Program-made: the position numbers and the translations under genes
NCBI GenBank assembly: GCA_944381435.1
Contig: CALWLD010000002.1
Location: 141,748 to 205,747 of the forward strand
Direction: 5' to 3'
From: an uncultured Clostridia bacterium
Lineage (GTDB): Bacteria; Bacillota; Clostridia; Lachnospirales; CAG-274
Length of the DNA: 64,000 bases
Part shown: one piece after another, positions 55,767 through 63,575 of the stretch
Position numbering within the stretch: the stretch's first letter is position 1
Layout: each line of letters starts with the position of its first letter
The notes under the pieces: model-generated
What the model was told of the DNA's origin: nothing
Database searches by the model: none
The model's input: the letters and a program-made list of their open reading frames with translations, nothing else

Positions 55767-56172
55767 TTTTGTATTCTCCTTCTTTATCTTTTATTGTGTT
55801 TAAAACATCTATTAGTTCTTTATTATGATATTCTAGAATACTATTTATTATTTCTAATAATTTAAAATTATCTTCTATATAATCAAAGCTTATTTCCCAA
55901 GTTGGATTATATTCATCTTCGCATTCTTTTATTTTATATCCAAGTTCTTTAAATATGTCTATATCGTAATAATCATATATAGCGTTATATTCCCAATCTA
56001 AAACGTCTTTATCTGTAGTTAACTTTATATTTAATGTTATTTTATTATCTTCTTCTAAAGCATAAATATTTAATATATATTGTTCATATTTAGATATATT
56101 AAGTGTTTGTAGTTCTTTTTCAAATAGCCCAGTTTTTTTATTTTTTTGCATAATAACTATTACAGTATCCAT
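55756..56172 (-). CDS. DUF6762-like protein
   Basis: 138-residue acidic protein. Features matching the Clostridial DUF6762 family: LYALEEDNKI-like start region (here IYALEEDNKIT), TDKDVLDWEYNAIYDYYD (about 53-70), EYNPTWEISFDY and IKDKEGEYKNEE at the end. Function unknown. AAGGAGA before the ATG. First gene of the operon DUF6762, membrane protein, GGDEF-EAL. Confidence 0.75.
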   Translation of the reverse strand: MDTVIVIMQKNKKTGLFEKELQTLNISKYEQYILNIYALEEDNKITLNIKLTTDKDVLDWEYNAIYDYYDIDIFKELGYKIKECEDEYNPTWEISFDYIEDNFKLLEIINSILEYHNKELIDVLNTIKDKEGEYKNEE

Positions 56173-56371
56173 TTATATCTCCTTTATGTTACAAATAATA
56201 TCACATATATATTATAATACTAAATTTAAAAAAAGTATATAGTTTTAATTATTTTTAATAATTTATTTACAAATTACTTTTATATTATAAATTTTTTTGA
56301 TATAATAAAAGATATAAATTTATTTTATACTAAAAAATATTAATTATACAATTTTATTTAAGAGGTTTTAT

Positions 56372-57478
56372 ATGAATTTTATTGTTTTCAAAATAGGATT
56401 TTCTAAATATTATAACGGTATAGAAGATGAAAATTTTAATATATATGATAAATTTTATCAAGAAAAAAAATCTAATAACCCAGAGATTTATAACTTTCAA
56501 GATTATAATGGATTTTGCTATGGATATGCATCTTTAAAAGATGGTGTTGTTAACTTATCCAATATAGAATTTAAAAACGATGCTTCTGTTATGTCAGATA
56601 ATAAAACAATAATATGGGTTTATGAAAAAGATAATAATTACTATATAGTTGGCTGGTATAAAAATGCTACTTTATATAATTTTTTACAACGAGAGCTAAG
56701 TTATCCATCTATAGGTAGGGATTTATATTATAATGTTAAAGCTAAATCTAAAGATTGTTTTTTGCTTCCTGTTGAAAATAGAACATTTTCATTAAATATA
56801 AATTTCAAAAAAGATGCAAACTTTTGTATTTTAGATGATGAAAATGTCATCAACATAATAAATGATTTTATAAATAATTATAATGATAAATTTATAAATA
56901 TAGTTATTAATAACTATATAGACTCTACAATAGAAGATGCCCCTAATAACCCTATTTCTTTACAGAGAAGAGGTTCTTTATATTTATATAATGAAAACAA
57001 TTTTTTAGAGGCTTTAAAATATTTTAACACAGCACTATTATATAAAGATAGCTTAAAAGATAAAGAAATAATAGATATTTATTATTTAAAAGCTTTAAGT
57101 TTACAGTTTTTAAATAGCTTTGATAACGCTATCATATATTTTGAAAAAGTAATAAATAATATAGAATATGATATTGATATTATTAAAAATTTAATTTATT
57201 TACATATGCATACAAAAAATTACGAAAAAAGCATTATATACTGTGATAAAATATTAAAAAATGAAACTAGAAAAATAGAAAATGAACTTATTTTAGATGA
57301 AATAGCCTGCTTAAAAGCAGAATGTTATTTAAACTTAAATAACATAGAAAAAAGCAAAGAAATATTAGAAAATATAAAAAAAATTACACCTTCTGAAAAT
57401 CTAAAAAAAATTACACCTTCTGAAAATCTAAAAAACTATTGCAAAAATTTATTAAAAAATATTAATCCTGTTATATAA
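56372..57478 (+). CDS. TPR protein with an unclassified N-terminal module
   Basis: 368 residues. Residues 1-165 form a beta-rich module (IVFKIGFSKYYNG, DYNGFCYGYA, IIWVYEKDNNYYIVGWYKNA) also seen at the start of some HNH-nuclease or restriction-linked proteins; its role is unknown. About 190-360 holds four or five tetratricopeptide repeats (NPISLQRRGSLYLYNENNFL ...). Near the end a 27-base exact tandem duplication repeats the nonapeptide KKITPSENL. AGAGG before ATG. The stop codon lies in a palindromic terminator. Confidence 0.75.
   Translation: MNFIVFKIGFSKYYNGIEDENFNIYDKFYQEKKSNNPEIYNFQDYNGFCYGYASLKDGVVNLSNIEFKNDASVMSDNKTIIWVYEKDNNYYIVGWYKNATLYNFLQRELSYPSIGRDLYYNVKAKSKDCFLLPVENRTFSLNINFKKDANFCILDDENVINIINDFINNYNDKFINIVINNYIDSTIEDAPNNPISLQRRGSLYLYNENNFLEALKYFNTALLYKDSLKDKEIIDIYYLKALSLQFLNSFDNAIIYFEKVINNIEYDIDIIKNLIYLHMHTKNYEKSIIYCDKILKNETRKIENELILDEIACLKAECYLNLNNIEKSKEILENIKKITPSENLKKITPSENLKNYCKNLLKNINPVI
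57376..57429 (+). repeat. 27-base exact tandem duplication inside the TPR gene
   Basis: Two copies (57376-57402 and 57403-57429) of a unit made of eight A then TTACACCTTCTGAAAATCT. In frame, it adds nine residues just after the last TPR helix. Identity of both copies suggests a recent slippage event. Confidence 0.95.
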
Positions 57479-57492
57479 CAGGATTAATATTT
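57457..57492. terminator. 36-base perfect palindromic terminator
   Basis: Self-complementary from 57457 to 57492 around CCTGTTATATAACAGG; includes the stop codon of the TPR gene and ends in TTT. Copy B of the dispersed repeat begins 3 bases later. Confidence 0.85.
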
Positions 57493-57494
57493 GA

Positions 57495-57662
57495 GATTGT
57501 TGACAAAGTCAACAATCCTTTTGTAATTTTAATATTTTAGAACAAATGCAATATGATAGAAACTATCTGTTTCCACCCACCACACTTCTTCTAGGGCTTC
57601 GCCCTAGAACCCTTTAATTGCTTAAATGTTTATGGTAGAAGGTTTTGATATTATTTTGTCTA
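57495..57662 (-). repeat. Dispersed repeat, copy B
   Basis: About 168 bases in the opposite orientation to copy A. In plus-strand order: hairpin GATTGTTGAC/GTCAACAATC (57495-57517) holding GACAAAGTC; TTTTGTAA; CCACCCACC (57573-57581); hairpin TTCTAGGGC/GCCCTAGAA (57589-57609); TTTTGATA; TTATTTTGTCTA (57651-57662). Every landmark is the complement of one in copy A in mirrored order; the central hairpin differs in sequence but not in position. It fills the space between the convergent TPR and ABC genes. Confidence 0.65.
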
Positions 57663-57674
57663 CAGTCTGATTTT

Positions 57675-59318
57675 TTAATTTTTATATATTCTTTTAAAAT
57701 AAATATTGCTTAATAATTCTTCAAATGTTCCATCTCCTACAAGCTTTCCATCTTCTATTATTAATATTTTATCAAATTTTTTTAAAGTATCTTTTTTTAG
57801 TCTATGCATAACTGTAATATATAAAATATCCTTTATATCTAATATATTATTTTCTACATAATGTGCTGTATCATTGTCAAGGGCAGATGTAGCTTCATCT
57901 GTGATTAATATTTTTTTATTACTAGCTAAAGCCCTAGCTATACATATTCTTTGTTTTTCTCCACCAGATAAATTTTTTCCATTTTCCCCTACTATATGGT
58001 TTATTCCATTTTTAAGTTTATATATAATATTATTTATTTTACATTTTTCTATTACATCATTTAATGTGCTATCTTCTATATTTTTAAACATACATATATT
58101 ATTTTTTATGCTATCATTAAATAAAAAGCTATCTTGTTGTAAATAAGAAATATCCCCTATATCGCTATAAACTTCTCCTGTGTATGTATTATAATATTTC
58201 ATTATGAGCTTTAAAATAGTAGATTTGCCACTCCCTGTTTTACCAATGATTGCATATTTTTTTCCCATTTTAAAACTATAACTAAAATCTTTTAAAATAT
58301 GCTTTTCGTTGCATAAAATTGAAACATTATTTAAAATAATATCATTCTTTGCATTCTTTATATTATTCTCTTCTTCTTTCTTATTAATTATTTCTATTAA
58401 ATCTTTACAAATAGATTTTATACCTTTTATTTCTGTAAATTTATTAGCCACTGTTGTTAATGGAGATATAACCTCTCCTGATAATTGAGTTATAGCTATA
58501 ATCTCCCCTATAGATATAATATTTAATAAACAAAAATATCCAGAAATAAACATTAAGCTAAACTGACAACAAATAGATACACAATTAGAAGCAACATATA
58601 ATTCACTTGATATTTTTTCGTTAATAAACTTCTTATTTTCTAAAGATATTATATTATTTTGATTCTTTTTAACAATAATGTTTATTAAATTATAATTTTT
58701 TATAACTTCAAAACCATCAAATATTTCTTTTATACTGTTATTATATACTTCATATTCTTTTATAACATTTTCATTTGATTTAGAAAGTTTTTTACTAAAA
58801 ATTTTAGGTATTAATGTAGGTATTAACATAATAAAAGTAGCTATAATAGCCATAATAGGGTTTATCCATACAAGCATACATATAGCAAAAATTATTTTTA
58901 ATATAGATGTATATAAATCTAACATATTTTTAAAATAACTAGCCTCTATCTTTGAAATATTATTATTAAATAATGAAATGTAATATCCCGTATCTTTATC
59001 TTTATATTCTGCAATACTGTTATTAAATATCCCTTTTAGAGTGTTTTTCCTTATATCTTTCATTATCTTTTTTATAAGCTTTGATGTGAAATATCTTTCT
59101 AAAAACTGGAATGTGCCTAAACCAAATGTAAAAGCTATGCTAAAAATAAAAATATTAACAAGTTTTTTAATCTCTTGTAAGTTATTAATATCCGTTATAA
59201 TATTTATTATTTCACTTAAAATGAAAGATATAGAAGTTGCTAAAAAAATTGATATCCCCTTTAGAATTAAAACACTTATAAATAGCAATTTTTTATTTTT
59301 ATAAAAATAGTGTAACAT
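57675..59318 (-). CDS. ABC exporter with fused permease and ATPase
   Basis: 547-residue half-transporter. Six-helix exporter domain about 1-300; ATPase about 320-540 with Walker A GKTGSGKST, Q-loop YLQQDSF, signature LSGGEKQR, Walker B ILITDEATSALD and switch His in VMHRL. No N-terminal C39 peptidase. Probably works as a homodimer; substrate unknown, peptide or lipid exporters are common in this group. Lies 70 bases after the XRE/TPR regulator on the same strand, so likely controlled by it. AAGGAG before the ATG. Confidence 0.93.
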   Translation of the reverse strand: MLHYFYKNKKLLFISVLILKGISIFLATSISFILSEIINIITDINNLQEIKKLVNIFIFSIAFTFGLGTFQFLERYFTSKLIKKIMKDIRKNTLKGIFNNSIAEYKDKDTGYYISLFNNNISKIEASYFKNMLDLYTSILKIIFAICMLVWINPIMAIIATFIMLIPTLIPKIFSKKLSKSNENVIKEYEVYNNSIKEIFDGFEVIKNYNLINIIVKKNQNNIISLENKKFINEKISSELYVASNCVSICCQFSLMFISGYFCLLNIISIGEIIAITQLSGEVISPLTTVANKFTEIKGIKSICKDLIEIINKKEEENNIKNAKNDIILNNVSILCNEKHILKDFSYSFKMGKKYAIIGKTGSGKSTILKLIMKYYNTYTGEVYSDIGDISYLQQDSFLFNDSIKNNICMFKNIEDSTLNDVIEKCKINNIIYKLKNGINHIVGENGKNLSGGEKQRICIARALASNKKILITDEATSALDNDTAHYVENNILDIKDILYITVMHRLKKDTLKKFDKILIIEDGKLVGDGTFEELLSNIYFKRIYKN

Positions 59319-59388
59319 TAAATCACTCCTTAATAAATTTTATAAAAATAATATCATTTATAAAATCTATTTTACATATCGTTTAATG

Positions 59389-60291
59389 TTAAATTTTTAT
59401 TATTTTTTCTATATAAAAGGCTATATCTTTATTTTCAGCTATTTTAAAATAAGGATATATATCTTCTAATATTTCTTTTCCTTCTGTAATTTTACCCTGT
59501 TTACATAGCATTCTGCCTTTTAAAAAACATATTTCACATAAAAACGGACTATATACACTATTTTTACTTATATCCAATGCCTCGTCTAATGTATTTATAG
59601 CTTCAAAATACATTCTTTTTATTTCATAAAATTGAGCTAAATTCATTAATATTAAAATATTAGTAGTATTTTGTTCTAATGTTTTTATTTTATAAAAATC
59701 AAAACACTTTATAAGTTTTTTATCTATTTCTATAGCTTCGTCTAACATATTATTATTAGAAAATGCTATAGCTAAAAATGATAACAAATTTATTTCTTGT
59801 AAGGATAAAGGTATTTTGTCTATGTTTAATAAATCTATATTTTTTTTAGTTATGCTTAAAGCCTTATATATTCTTTTTATAAATTCACTAGAGGTAGTAT
59901 TTTTTTCATATATTTCTAAACCCATATCTAACCCTATTTCTAGTATATTTAGCTTTTGTGTGTCTAATAAATCTAAATTTTGTTTTTTGTGAAGTTCTTC
60001 AATAATTTCTTTTGTTTTTTCAAAATTATTTTTTAATAGATAGTTTTTCCCTACATTAAATAAATTTTCAAAGTTATCATCTTTAGTAAAATTAGTTATG
60101 TTTATATTGTTAATATCTTGCCCCAATTTATCAAGAATTAATTTTAATATATTTTCAGAAGGAAACTGAACACCAGATTCTATCCTAGATATAGTTACAG
60201 GAGAACATATATCTTCTGCTAATTGTTCCTGAGTTAGCCCTATTTTTTTACGTAAAAACCTTATGGTATCCCCTATTTTGTATTTTTCCAT
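59389..60291 (-). CDS. XRE-type regulator with TPR sensor domain (Rgg/PlcR-like)
   Basis: 300 residues. N-terminal helix-turn-helix (IGDTIRFLRKKIGLTQEQLA ... ISRIESG, about 5-60) and about five TPR-like helical pairs (85-295), the layout of RRNPP-group peptide-responding regulators. The frame extends to 60348, but the ATG at 60291 after AGAGAGG starts the canonical HTH. No short hydrophobic pheromone gene was seen beside it; a binding peptide, if any, would be encoded elsewhere. Upstream of the ABC exporter. Confidence 0.88.
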   Translation of the reverse strand: MEKYKIGDTIRFLRKKIGLTQEQLAEDICSPVTISRIESGVQFPSENILKLILDKLGQDINNINITNFTKDDNFENLFNVGKNYLLKNNFEKTKEIIEELHKKQNLDLLDTQKLNILEIGLDMGLEIYEKNTTSSEFIKRIYKALSITKKNIDLLNIDKIPLSLQEINLLSFLAIAFSNNNMLDEAIEIDKKLIKCFDFYKIKTLEQNTTNILILMNLAQFYEIKRMYFEAINTLDEALDISKNSVYSPFLCEICFLKGRMLCKQGKITEGKEILEDIYPYFKIAENKDIAFYIEKIIKI

Positions 60292-60403
60292 TTTGTGCCT
60301 CTCTATCAATTTTTTAGTAATTATAAATAATAATATAAATATTGTCAATATATTAGTTTTTTAGAATATATATAAATATAAAACTAAATTTAAGGAGGTA
60401 TTT

Positions 60404-62350
60404 ATGAATAACATAAGCATAAATAGTAAAAAGAAAATAATATTTTATCTTTTAGTTTTTCAAATAGCATTTGTATTTCTTATTGTAAGAGTATTTTTCA
60501 TACAATCTATAAATGCAGAAGAATATCAAAAAATGGCTTATGAACAACAAACAAGGGATAGGCTTATAGCTCCTAAAAGAGGAGAAATTGTAGATAGAAA
60601 CGGTAATGTTATAGCTACAAATGAAAGTGTTTATTCTATAAGCGTAATAAATTCACAAATAGAAGATTCTGAAAAAGTTGCAACTGTATTATCTGAAAAG
60701 TTAGATTTAAAATATGAAGATGTTATAAAAAAAGTTAATAAAAAGGTTGCATTAGAAAGAATAAAAACAAAAGTTCCAAAAGAAACAGCAGATGAAATAA
60801 GAAATTTAAACCTAGCAGGTGTTATGGTAGATGAAGATATAAAAAGGATATATCCTAATAATAATATGGCATCACAAGTTATAGGCTTTGTAGGGAAAGA
60901 TAACCAAGGTATAATAGGTTTAGAAGCTAAGTATGATGAATACTTAAAGGGAAAACAAGGTAAAATCTTAACAGAAACAGATGCTAGAGGTGTTGAGCTT
61001 AAAAATGGTATACAAGAAAGAGTTGCTCCAACTAACGGATACACTTTAGTAACTTCTTTAGATATAAATATGCAAAAATATGCAGAGCAAACTTTAGAAA
61101 AAGTTGTAGAGGCAAAAGGAGCAAAAAGAGGTTCTATTATATTAATGAATCCTCAAAATGGAGAAATTTATGCTATGGCAAACAAGCCAGATTTTAACTT
61201 AAATGAACCATTTACCATCAACAACGAAGACTTAAAGGCTAACTGGGAAAATATGTCCCAAAAAGATAAAAATGATGCCCTTAACCAAATGTGGCGAAAT
61301 TTTAGTATTAACGATACATACGAACCAGGTTCAACATTTAAGGTAATGACTTCTGCTATGGGCCTTGAAGAAGGAATTGTTACTCCAGATTCTCACTTTA
61401 ATTGTAGCGGTGGAAAAACTGTTGCTGGAAGATATATAAAATGCTGGCGTTCTCCTAGAAGCCACGGAAGTCAAACATTTACGCAAGGTGTTCAAAACTC
61501 TTGTAACCCTGTATTTATGGAAATTGGTGAAAGTTTAGGAGCAGATAAATTTTATGAATATATGGAAAAATTCGGTTTTAATGAAAAAACAGGTGTAGAC
61601 TTGCCTGGTGAAGCAGTCGGTATAATGCATAAAAAAGAAAATGTTGGACCTGTTGAGCTTGCTACAATGAGCTTTGGGCAATCTTTTCAAATTACACCAT
61701 TACAACTTTTAAGAGCAATTTCCTCAGTTATAAACGGCGGTGAGCTTGTAACTCCTCATTTTGGAACAAAAATTATAGATGAAAATGGTAATGTTATAGA
61801 AACCTTTAATTATGAAAAAGGCAATACAACCGTTTCTAAAGAAACATCAGAACAAATGAAAGTTATTTTAGAAAGCGTTGTTTCTGAAGGTACAGGTAAC
61901 AAAACTTATATCCCTGGCTTTAGAATAGGTGGTAAAACTGCTACAAGCGAAAAATTACCAAGAAAAAGTGGTAAATATATTGCATCTTTTTGTGCTTTTG
62001 CTCCTGCAGAAAACCCTCAAGTTATAGCTTTAGTTTTAGTAGATGAACCACAGGGAATTTATTATGGTGGGCAAGTAGCAGGCCCTGTAATGAAAGAGCT
62101 TTTAGAAAATGTATTACCTTATATGAAAATAGACAAAGTATACAATGAAAAAGAACTAGATATAGAAGAAACAAGAGAAATAGTTGTTCCTAACCTTATT
62201 AATATGACTGTTACTGAAGCTAAAAAAATGTTAAGTGAGGAAAAAATCACCTATGAAATAGATGGAAGTGGAGATACGGTAAGGACACAATTCCCCCCTA
62301 GTGATGAAGTTATAAATTTTGATGGAAAAATTATTTTATACACAAATTAA
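60404..62350 (+). CDS. spoVD: SpoVD/PBP2-type transpeptidase with PASTA domain
   Basis: 648-residue class B penicillin-binding protein: short cytosolic start, membrane helix about 13-33, dimerisation domain, transpeptidase about 235-570 with active Ser in PGSTFK, SCN triad and GGKTATSEK in the KTG position (Ala for Gly, a variant seen in Clostridial SpoVD proteins), and one C-terminal PASTA domain (about 590-648: VPNLINMTVTEAKKML). The PASTA tail and sequence favour sporulation-specific SpoVD over FtsI. AAGGAGG before the ATG. Monocistronic. No mur genes nearby. Confidence 0.9.
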   Translation: MNNISINSKKKIIFYLLVFQIAFVFLIVRVFFIQSINAEEYQKMAYEQQTRDRLIAPKRGEIVDRNGNVIATNESVYSISVINSQIEDSEKVATVLSEKLDLKYEDVIKKVNKKVALERIKTKVPKETADEIRNLNLAGVMVDEDIKRIYPNNNMASQVIGFVGKDNQGIIGLEAKYDEYLKGKQGKILTETDARGVELKNGIQERVAPTNGYTLVTSLDINMQKYAEQTLEKVVEAKGAKRGSIILMNPQNGEIYAMANKPDFNLNEPFTINNEDLKANWENMSQKDKNDALNQMWRNFSINDTYEPGSTFKVMTSAMGLEEGIVTPDSHFNCSGGKTVAGRYIKCWRSPRSHGSQTFTQGVQNSCNPVFMEIGESLGADKFYEYMEKFGFNEKTGVDLPGEAVGIMHKKENVGPVELATMSFGQSFQITPLQLLRAISSVINGGELVTPHFGTKIIDENGNVIETFNYEKGNTTVSKETSEQMKVILESVVSEGTGNKTYIPGFRIGGKTATSEKLPRKSGKYIASFCAFAPAENPQVIALVLVDEPQGIYYGGQVAGPVMKELLENVLPYMKIDKVYNEKELDIEETREIVVPNLINMTVTEAKKMLSEEKITYEIDGSGDTVRTQFPPSDEVINFDGKIILYTN

Positions 62351-62359
62351 ACAAACAAA

Positions 62360-62390
62360 AACAGCCTGTAAAGGCTGTTAATTTTTATAG
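62360..62390 (+). terminator. spoVD terminator
   Basis: AACAGCCT (62360-62367), 4-base loop, AGGCTGTT (62372-62379), then AATTTTTATAG. Nine bases after the spoVD stop; overlaps the stop of the convergent small HTH gene at 62385. Confidence 0.85.
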
Positions 62391-62618
62391 ATTTTCAAAA
62401 AATGCATTAAAATCAACGCCAAAAATATTTTTTAGACAAATTAATTCCGATACTTTTATATTGTAAATACCTATTTCTATTTGTGAATAAATGCTTCTTG
62501 ATATTTCAATACCATCTAATTGCATTTTTGCTACTACCTGCTCTTGTGTTAGTTCATTTAATTTTCTTAATTTTTTTATATTTTGTCCTAAATTTATATC
62601 TTGTCGTATTTTTTGCAT
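62385..62618 (-). CDS. Small XRE-family helix-turn-helix protein
   Basis: 77 residues, almost all a single HTH (NLGQNIKKLRKLNELTQEQV, IYSQIEIG, KVSELICLKNIFGV). The SRSIYSQIE pattern is the subtype often found near phage and mobile elements. GAGGTGA precedes the ATG. No partner gene follows on its strand. Divergent from the SLOG gene, which it may regulate. Confidence 0.88.
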   Translation of the reverse strand: MQKIRQDINLGQNIKKLRKLNELTQEQVVAKMQLDGIEISRSIYSQIEIGIYNIKVSELICLKNIFGVDFNAFFENL

Positions 62619-62723
62619 AAATACATTTCACCTCAAAAATATATGTTGCTTTTTATATATTTTACATTTAAAATATATATTATATGCAAGATATACCTTG
62701 CAAAGTGTAAAGGAGAAATATTT

Positions 62724-63257
62724 ATGAACAAAGTTGTTTGCTTTACAGGGCATCGCCCTAACAAATTTTCTTTTGGTTACAATGAAAACCATATAGATTG
62801 TATAAAATTAAAATCTTTATTAATTAAAGAAATAGAAAATCTATATAAATTGGGATATAAAACTTTTATGACCGGTTGTGCTATGGGTGTTGATATTTGG
62901 TGTAGTGAAATTGTTTTAGATTTAAAGCAAAAATATGATGATATAAAGTTATATTGTGTGATACCTTTTGAAAATCAATCAGAAAAATGGAACCATAATT
63001 ATAAAATAAGACATAAAAATATTATTAAAAATTGCGATAAAAAAATTTTAATACAAAATAATTATTCAAAAGATTGTTATGAAAAACGTAATAAATTTAT
63101 GGTTTGTAACTATAATGTTGTTATTGGCGTTTATATGAAAAAATATGAAATAAGCGGTACAAAATCAACTTTAAATTATGCTCTTACTTTAGATAAAAAA
63201 GTTATTGTTGTTGAGCCTGTTTGTTGTAATGTTTTTTATGTTAAAAATAAGTTATAA
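62724..63257 (+). CDS. SLOG-family protein (DUF1273/YpsA-like)
   Basis: 177 residues. CFTGHRPNKF at the start, MTGCAMGVDIW (about 51-61) and VIPFENQSEKW mark the SLOG/DUF1273 nucleotide-binding Rossmann-like family. Such proteins are proposed to bind nucleotides or their derivatives and often occur in mobile or phage-linked contexts; YpsA affects cell division in Bacillus. The ATG at 62724 follows AAGGAGA; the open frame further upstream is not used. Between a lone HTH gene and a recombinase remnant. Confidence 0.88.
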   Translation: MNKVVCFTGHRPNKFSFGYNENHIDCIKLKSLLIKEIENLYKLGYKTFMTGCAMGVDIWCSEIVLDLKQKYDDIKLYCVIPFENQSEKWNHNYKIRHKNIIKNCDKKILIQNNYSKDCYEKRNKFMVCNYNVVIGVYMKKYEISGTKSTLNYALTLDKKVIVVEPVCCNVFYVKNKL

Positions 63258-63381
63258 ACATTTTTATGTATATTTTTATTTTACTGTTGAAAGAGAATAT
63301 TTTAAAAAGTTTTTTAAATGAAATAAAAAAATTTTGAAATTAAAGAAGATAAAAATTATACTAATAAAAATATATTAATGA

Positions 63382-63477
63382 ACAATTAAAAATAAATTAA
63401 CAAAAGAAATGCTAAACAAATATATTAAATCTATTTAAGTTTTTGAAGATAATGTTATATCAAATTTAATAAACTAG
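63382..63477 (+). pseudogene. C-terminal remnant of a serine recombinase
   Basis: In one frame the plus strand reads TIKNKLTKEMLNKYIKSI, a TAA at 63436-63438, then VFEDNVISNLIN and TAG. This matches the C-terminal part of large serine recombinases/resolvases, whose usual pattern is (I)KELT.E.LN.FI.KI.VYED..I. The internal TAA stands where those proteins have Tyr or Glu. There is no start codon or catalytic domain. It is a short match by memory, so only moderately sure. Confidence 0.4.
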
Positions 63478-63507
63478 CATAGTTTATATAAATATTGTTA
63501 AAATTTA

Positions 63508-63548
63508 AAAAGTCAAGATAAGTTATTTAATAATCTATCTTGACTTTT
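63508..63548 (-). terminator. Histidine kinase gene terminator
   Basis: 13-base arms AAAAGTCAAGATA (63508-63520) and TATCTTGACTTTT (63536-63548), loop of 15, 27 bases after the kinase stop on the minus strand. Confidence 0.85.
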
Positions 63549-63575
63549 AATGTATAATCTCTTTAATAACATTAT

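Larger units (their letters stand above)
63258..63575. other. Non-coding region with a recombinase remnant and a terminator
   Basis: 318 bases, AT-rich. It contains the apparent C-terminal remnant of a serine recombinase (63382-63477) and the histidine-kinase terminator (63508-63548). A possible further fragment FEIKEDKNYTN lies in another frame just upstream of the remnant. No intact gene. Confidence 0.6.

Noticed and set aside
62724..63257. SLOG gene plus HTH as a complete defence system
   Set aside because: No effector (nuclease, TIR or membrane pore) is adjacent, so a defence claim is not supported.
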